Assembly: GCA_037138595.1 (NCBI GenBank)
Contig: JBAXIB010000009.1
Coordinates: forward strand, 1-64,000
Origin: UBA4742 sp037138595
Lineage (GTDB): Bacteria > Actinomycetota > Acidimicrobiia > Acidimicrobiales > Acidimicrobilacustridaceae
DNA length: 64,000 bases
Direction of reading: 5' to 3'
Positions 60,110 through 64,000 of the stretch are shown here, in pieces. Position 1 is the first letter of the stretch. Each line of letters begins with the position of its first letter. A program made the position numbers and the translations under genes. The notes under the pieces are model-generated. The model was not told where the DNA came from, ran no database searches, and saw only the letters and a program-made list of their open reading frames with translations.

Positions 60110-62791
60110 ATGAAGGTGATGTTGATTGATGGCAACTCGCTGACCTATCGAGCATTTTTTGCATTGCCGACCGACATGATGACCTCGAGCGGACAAGTGA
60201 CAAACGCCGTACATGGCTTTACCGCGATGCTGATCAATTTGGTTCGCGACCACGAACCTGACCGGGTGATCGTTACTTTCGACCGTCAAGAACCCACCTT
60301 TCGCCACAAGATGGTTGACACCTATAAGGCCGGTCGCGAAGCAGCTCCCGACATTCTGCGTCAGCAGATGGGTTTGGTTCGTCAGCTCGTCGAAGCATTA
60401 GGTGTTCCCGTCGTTGACAAGGCGGGGTTTGAAGCAGATGACGTCATCGCCACGCTTGCGACTCGCGCTCGTGATCGCGGAGACGACGCGATCATCGTCA
60501 CCGGAGACCGAGATAGTTATCAACTCGTCGAAGATCCTCATGTCAAGGTGCTCTACAACAAACGCGGTGTATCGGATTACGCGTTGTATGACGAGGCAGG
60601 CATTTTAGAACGCACAGGAGTTCCCCCTGATCGTTATGTCGAATACGCCGCGCTGCGTGGCGATCCATCGGACAACCTGCCAGGAGTGCCAGGCGTCGGT
60701 GAAAAAACGGCAGCCAAGCTGATCATGAGTTACGGCGGTATCGATGGCATCTATGAACACGTTGGCGAACAAACTCCGAAGTTGCAGCAGAACCTCGTCG
60801 ATCATGAGGCACAAGTTCGAAGCAACGTTGAGATGATGGTGCTGGTTCGCGACGTTGACTTAGGCGTGGATCCGGAGGATCTCGCGGCAAAGCCGGCGGA
60901 TCCGGTCGAAGTTAAAAAACTTTTCGACTTTCTTGAACTCAACAAGCTCTATACGCGCATGGGGAACCTCTTTGGCGAGACCATCAGCGTGGAGATTCCC
61001 GAACTCGATGTACTCGAGGCTGAGGTCACCGAAGTGGCCGACGTCGCTGATGCCGTCGCGGCACTGAAGTCGTTGCAAGCGGATCCATCGGTACTTGCAT
61101 TGGCCGCGGGGTGGACTATCCCCGCGGACTCGAGTTCGGAGCTCGATGGCCTTGCATTTGTGCGTGAGGCGTCGATTGGCGATGTCATGTGGGTGCCGGC
61201 GAAGTTGCTTGAAGACCCGACTGTTCGAGATGTATTGGGATCGCTCCTCGGCCGAGGGGCTCGTCCGTTTGCCGCCCACGATGCCAAAGCCGTCATGCGG
61301 TCGCTGCTTGATCTCGACATCGACATTGAGTCGCTCCAGATCGATACTGCGCTCGCGGCCTATCTGCTTGATCCAGCCGAATCGCGCTATGTCCTTGATG
61401 ATTTGCTTGGTCATTATGCTCAACGGCACCTGCCTCAACTAGATGATTCAGCGGTGGGGCAACTCGATTTCGGCGGCACCTCGGTGGCAACCGCGCTTGA
61501 CGGGGCACGCCAGGCCCTCGCAGTCGCTGCACTCATTGAGCCATTGTTTGCGGCGCTAGATGCGCAAGGCTTGCGTGGGTTGCATGACGAAATCGAAGTT
61601 CCGCTGGTTCGAGTGCTTGCCAGTATGGAATCTGTCGGAATTGGCGTGGATGTCGCGCGGCTGCAAGCGCTGAGCGATGAGATGGCGGCTGAGTGTGCAA
61701 GTTTGACGGCACTCATCTGGGCCGACGCCGGTGAGGAATTCAACGTGAATTCGACGCCGCAATTGCGCACCATTTTGTTTGACAAGTTAGGACTGACGCC
61801 GCAGAAAAAGACCAAAACCGGGTTCTCGACTGACGCCGCGTCGCTCGAAAAGCTCGCCGGCGAACATCCCATCATCGAGCATTTATTGCGGTATCGAGAA
61901 GTCGAGAAATTGCGCTCGACCTACGGCGAAGGCCTGCTGGCGTCGGTCGGATCTGATGGGCGAATCCACGCGACGTTTAATCAAACCGTTGCGCGAACTG
62001 GTCGACTGAGCTCTGACGCGCCGAACTTGCACAACATTCCGGTTCGCAGCGAGATGGGCCGTCGTTTCCGATCGGTGTTCGTTCCGGGCCCGGGGTTCGA
62101 CTTTCTCGTTGCCGATTACAACCAGATTGAATTGCGTTGTATCGCGCACCTTGCCGAAGACCCTGGGTTAATCGCGGCTTTTGAATCCGACACCGATATT
62201 CACACGGAGACTGCTGCTCGCATTTTTTCGGTGGCGCCCGAAGCGGTGACGTTCGAACAGCGATCAAAATCGAAGATGGTTTCCTACGGCCTCGCCTATG
62301 GGATGGAAGCGTTTGGCCTCGGTCAGCGCCTCGCCATTTCGACGACTGAAGCCCAAGGGATTTTGGACGCGTATTTCGTAGCGTTCCCCGCGGTTCGTGC
62401 GTACATGGATCACACCGTCGCTGAAGCGCGCGAACGCGGTTATACCGAGACGCTGTTCGGTCGTCGCCGACAGATCCCGGAACTGAGTTCACCGAATTTC
62501 CGTATCCGTCAAGCCGGTGAACGCCAAGCGATGAACGCGGGCATCCAAGGATTGGCTGCCGACATTTTTAAAGTTGCGCTTATTCGGCTTGACGAAGTTC
62601 TCGACCGCGAGCAACTTCGAAGTCGGGTGATCTTGCAAGTCCATGATGAAGTCATCATTGAAGTTCCGCCAGCGGAGCGAGATCGAGCCCATGCGGTGAC
62701 GCTGGAGTCAATGATGGGAGCGTTCAACTTGCGGGTTCCGTTGGCGGTGAACTTGGCATTTGGACCGAGTTGGGGCGAGGCGAAGCCGTGA
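60110..62791 (+). CDS. polA: DNA polymerase I
   Basis: Repair and primer-removal polymerase of 893 residues. The N-terminal 5'-nuclease has LIDGNSLTYRAFFALP, VVDKAGFEADDVIATLA, VTGDRDSYQLV and GDPSDNLPGVPGVGEKTA. The central 3'-5' exonuclease-like domain lacks the catalytic Asp-x-Glu, so proofreading should be absent, as in mycobacterial PolA. The polymerase domain has TGRLSSDAPNLHNIP, motif A DYNQIELR (about 669), KMVSYGLAYGM and motif C QVHDEVIIE (about 843). ATG 60110 is preferred to TTG 60101. Confidence 0.96.
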   Translation: MKVMLIDGNSLTYRAFFALPTDMMTSSGQVTNAVHGFTAMLINLVRDHEPDRVIVTFDRQEPTFRHKMVDTYKAGREAAPDILRQQMGLVRQLVEALGVPVVDKAGFEADDVIATLATRARDRGDDAIIVTGDRDSYQLVEDPHVKVLYNKRGVSDYALYDEAGILERTGVPPDRYVEYAALRGDPSDNLPGVPGVGEKTAAKLIMSYGGIDGIYEHVGEQTPKLQQNLVDHEAQVRSNVEMMVLVRDVDLGVDPEDLAAKPADPVEVKKLFDFLELNKLYTRMGNLFGETISVEIPELDVLEAEVTEVADVADAVAALKSLQADPSVLALAAGWTIPADSSSELDGLAFVREASIGDVMWVPAKLLEDPTVRDVLGSLLGRGARPFAAHDAKAVMRSLLDLDIDIESLQIDTALAAYLLDPAESRYVLDDLLGHYAQRHLPQLDDSAVGQLDFGGTSVATALDGARQALAVAALIEPLFAALDAQGLRGLHDEIEVPLVRVLASMESVGIGVDVARLQALSDEMAAECASLTALIWADAGEEFNVNSTPQLRTILFDKLGLTPQKKTKTGFSTDAASLEKLAGEHPIIEHLLRYREVEKLRSTYGEGLLASVGSDGRIHATFNQTVARTGRLSSDAPNLHNIPVRSEMGRRFRSVFVPGPGFDFLVADYNQIELRCIAHLAEDPGLIAAFESDTDIHTETAARIFSVAPEAVTFEQRSKSKMVSYGLAYGMEAFGLGQRLAISTTEAQGILDAYFVAFPAVRAYMDHTVAEARERGYTETLFGRRRQIPELSSPNFRIRQAGERQAMNAGIQGLAADIFKVALIRLDEVLDREQLRSRVILQVHDEVIIEVPPAERDRAHAVTLESMMGAFNLRVPLAVNLAFGPSWGEAKP

Positions 62792-62798
62792 CGGATTT

Positions 62799-63539
62799 AT
62801 GAGCCAAGCCGGTCACTGGTTTGAACCGTTGGCAGATCATCTGGGCTCGGCCTACTTGCGATACTCATTCACGCGCGGAACGAACAACGAGGTGTCTTTT
62901 CTCATCGACGCTCTGGGTTTGGCCCCGGGAGCGCGTGTACTTGACGTGGGTTGCGGACCTGGTCGGCACGCTCGCATGTTGGCCGAGCGCGGCATGGAAG
63001 TTGTCGGAGTCGATATCGCCGAGCGATTTATCGAACTGGCTCGAGTTGACGCTCCGCCGACGGCAGAGTTTCGGCGCCTCGATGCCCGCGAAATGGTTTT
63101 CGAGGCCGAATTCGACGCGGTCATTTCGCTGTGTCAGGGCGCTTTTGGGCTCGCGGGAACCGATTCCGGTCCGGCCAGCAGCGCCGTTGACCCCGACGGC
63201 GTGGTACTCGGCGGCATGGCTCGGGCACTTCGGCCGGGGGGAGTGCTGGCAGTTTCGGCGTTTTCATCGTATTTCCAGGTGCGCTTTTTGGAAGATTCCG
63301 ATGCATTCGATGCCAATCGAGGGGTGAACCACGAGCGAACAGTGCTTCGATCCGAAAATGGCGTCGATATTGAGGCTGATCTGTGGACAAGCTGTTTTAC
63401 GCCCAGGGAGCTTCGCCTCATGGCTGCGTCGTCCGGCCTTGTGGTCGATCACCTTTGGAGCGTTACGCCTGGCGCATACAAGCGTTCGCCGCCAGACCTT
63501 GACCATCCCGAGTTTCTCCTGATCGCCCACCGAGCCTAA
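62799..63539 (+). CDS. Class I SAM-dependent methyltransferase
   Basis: A 246-residue Rossmann-fold methyltransferase. Motif I is VLDVGCGPGRHARMLAERG, followed by VVGVDIAERFIELAR, FDAVISLCQGAFGL and ALRPGGVLAVSAFS. The QGAFGL segment and the late YKRSPPDLDHPEFLLIAHR ending are seen in methyltransferases next to polA/rpsA in actinobacteria, but the substrate is not known. ATG 62799 is 8 bp after the polA stop, so cotranscription is likely; a longer form overlapping polA is not needed. Confidence 0.88.
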   Translation: MSQAGHWFEPLADHLGSAYLRYSFTRGTNNEVSFLIDALGLAPGARVLDVGCGPGRHARMLAERGMEVVGVDIAERFIELARVDAPPTAEFRRLDAREMVFEAEFDAVISLCQGAFGLAGTDSGPASSAVDPDGVVLGGMARALRPGGVLAVSAFSSYFQVRFLEDSDAFDANRGVNHERTVLRSENGVDIEADLWTSCFTPRELRLMAASSGLVVDHLWSVTPGAYKRSPPDLDHPEFLLIAHRA

Positions 63540-63608
63540 GGAGCGTGCCCGATGGCCCGATCGAGCGCTGCGGGCTGGGATCACAGTCGGGGTCGGTGGT
63601 ACGTTGTT

Positions 63609-63629
63609 CGGTCCGGCGAGTGCGGACCG
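63609..63629. promoter_or_regulatory. Inverted repeat in the rpsA upstream region
   Basis: CGGTCCG (63609-63615) and CGGACCG (63623-63629) pair perfectly around a 7-nt loop, 70 bp after the methyltransferase stop and 97 bp before the rpsA GTG. It may end the polA-methyltransferase transcript or form part of the rpsA leader. No T-run follows. Confidence 0.4.
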
Positions 63630-63725
63630 TCCCGCTCGTCGCTCGCCATGTCAATTGTCGTCGTGTCCTCGGTGGCACGCAGTCGGTGATGTGGCTGTCC
63701 GGAAAACCCCCAGAGAAGAGATCCC

Positions 63726-64000
63726 GTGTCCGACGTTTCCAACCCTGAAGCAACCGAAGCGGCCGCTGCCGCTGAGGTGACTGATTCGAGTCCATCGCCG
63801 CAGCCTGCCTATGAGGCAAATCCGGAGGCGACTGATCCGGTCGACGTGTCCGGAATGGGAACGTTCGCTGCTGATGGCACGTACGTGCCGCGCACCGTCA
63901 CGGTCGATGACCTCGGTGGCATGTCAATGGAAGAGGCGTATTCGGCGACGATGGTTCAGGTCGAAGACGGCCAAATCGTTGAGGGCACAATCGTTAAGGT
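63726..64000 (+). CDS. rpsA: 30S ribosomal protein S1 (partial, 3' end missing)
   Basis: GTG 63726 follows AGAGAAGAG by about 5 nt and opens a frame that runs off the window. The first 70 residues are acidic and Ala/Glu/Pro-rich. Then DLGGMSMEEAYSATMVQVEDGQIVEGTIVKV begins the first S1/OB domain. S1 binds mRNA on the 30S subunit; actinobacterial S1 has four S1 domains, of which only the first begins here. The polA-methyltransferase-rpsA order agrees with actinobacterial genomes. The 186 bp upstream gap likely carries its promoter. Confidence 0.92.
   Translation, partial: MSDVSNPEATEAAAAAEVTDSSPSPQPAYEANPEATDPVDVSGMGTFAADGTYVPRTVTVDDLGGMSMEEAYSATMVQVEDGQIVEGTIVK

Noticed and set aside
2605..63539. 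Search for insertion sequences, prophage genes, integrases, toxin-antitoxin or restriction genes
   Set aside because: No transposase, integrase, phage or defence-type protein was recognised in either strand; the region reads as core chromosome.

Overview
The window is a gene-dense, moderately GC-rich stretch of bacterial chromosome with short gaps, many GTG starts and many 1-8 nt gene overlaps. The gene set points to an actinobacterium. It has a mycothiol synthase (mshD), a Bpa-type proteasome activator, an F420-type luciferase-like oxidoreductase, a PdtaR-type ANTAR regulator, and the actinobacterial orders DksA-like/lspA/rluD/dnaE and polA/methyltransferase/rpsA. The mixture of complete men, his and trp genes with acyl-CoA catabolism suggests Acidimicrobiia. 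That placement is an inference from gene content; no rRNA is present to confirm it.

Layout. 1-8070: tail of a KKAPV-repeat DksA-like protein, lspA, rluD, an Rrf2 regulator, a phosphodiesterase, a proteasome activator (bpa) with a possible coupled leader ORF, and dnaE1. 8229-12631: an unknown protein, a nitroreductase, a YyaL-type thioredoxin-domain protein, an SDR and an orphan Flp pilin. 12809-20519: the menaquinone locus menE, menB, menA, menH, menD, menF and menG on alternating strands; menC is not present. 20615-27739: an M50 protease and a lipid-catabolism group (acyl-CoA dehydrogenase, acyl-CoA synthetase, LLM oxidoreductase, MaoC hydratase). This group is interrupted by a pentapeptide-repeat gene and a decayed partial copy of it. 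27795-30652: rlmN, mshD, nth and a small helical protein.

30776-44730: a histidine/tryptophan biosynthesis block. hisDCBHA are joined by 4-nt overlaps, then come hisF, an alpha/beta hydrolase, a GroES-like orphan, hisI, trpE, a YgfZ-like protein, a J-domain membrane protein, a monooxygenase-fold protein, and trpC, trpF, trpB and trpA. hisG, hisE, trpD and trpG are not in the window. 44782-51536 (minus strand): an Atu-like operon with carboxyltransferase, biotin carboxylase/BCCP, AtuA-family protein and acyl-CoA dehydrogenase, resembling branched-chain (citronellyl/geranyl-type) acyl-CoA breakdown. 51633-53511: a group II truncated hemoglobin, HU with a strong terminator, a BCP peroxiredoxin and fabZ. 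53549-58327 (minus): the type II fatty-acid operon fabD-fabH-fabG-acpP-fabF, preceded by a small membrane ORF and tRNA-Leu(CAA). 59051-64000: a DUF3105-like protein, a coiled-coil protein, pdtaR, polA, a methyltransferase and the start of rpsA.

I see no insertion sequence, prophage, CRISPR array or island boundary, and no gene-free stretch longer than 300 bases. The most unusual items are the fusion of FabD to a lipoyl/biotinyl-like domain without the modified lysine, the Atu-like operon, the degraded duplicate beside the pentapeptide gene, the DksA-like protein that has lost most zinc ligands, and the GroES-like orphan among the his genes.
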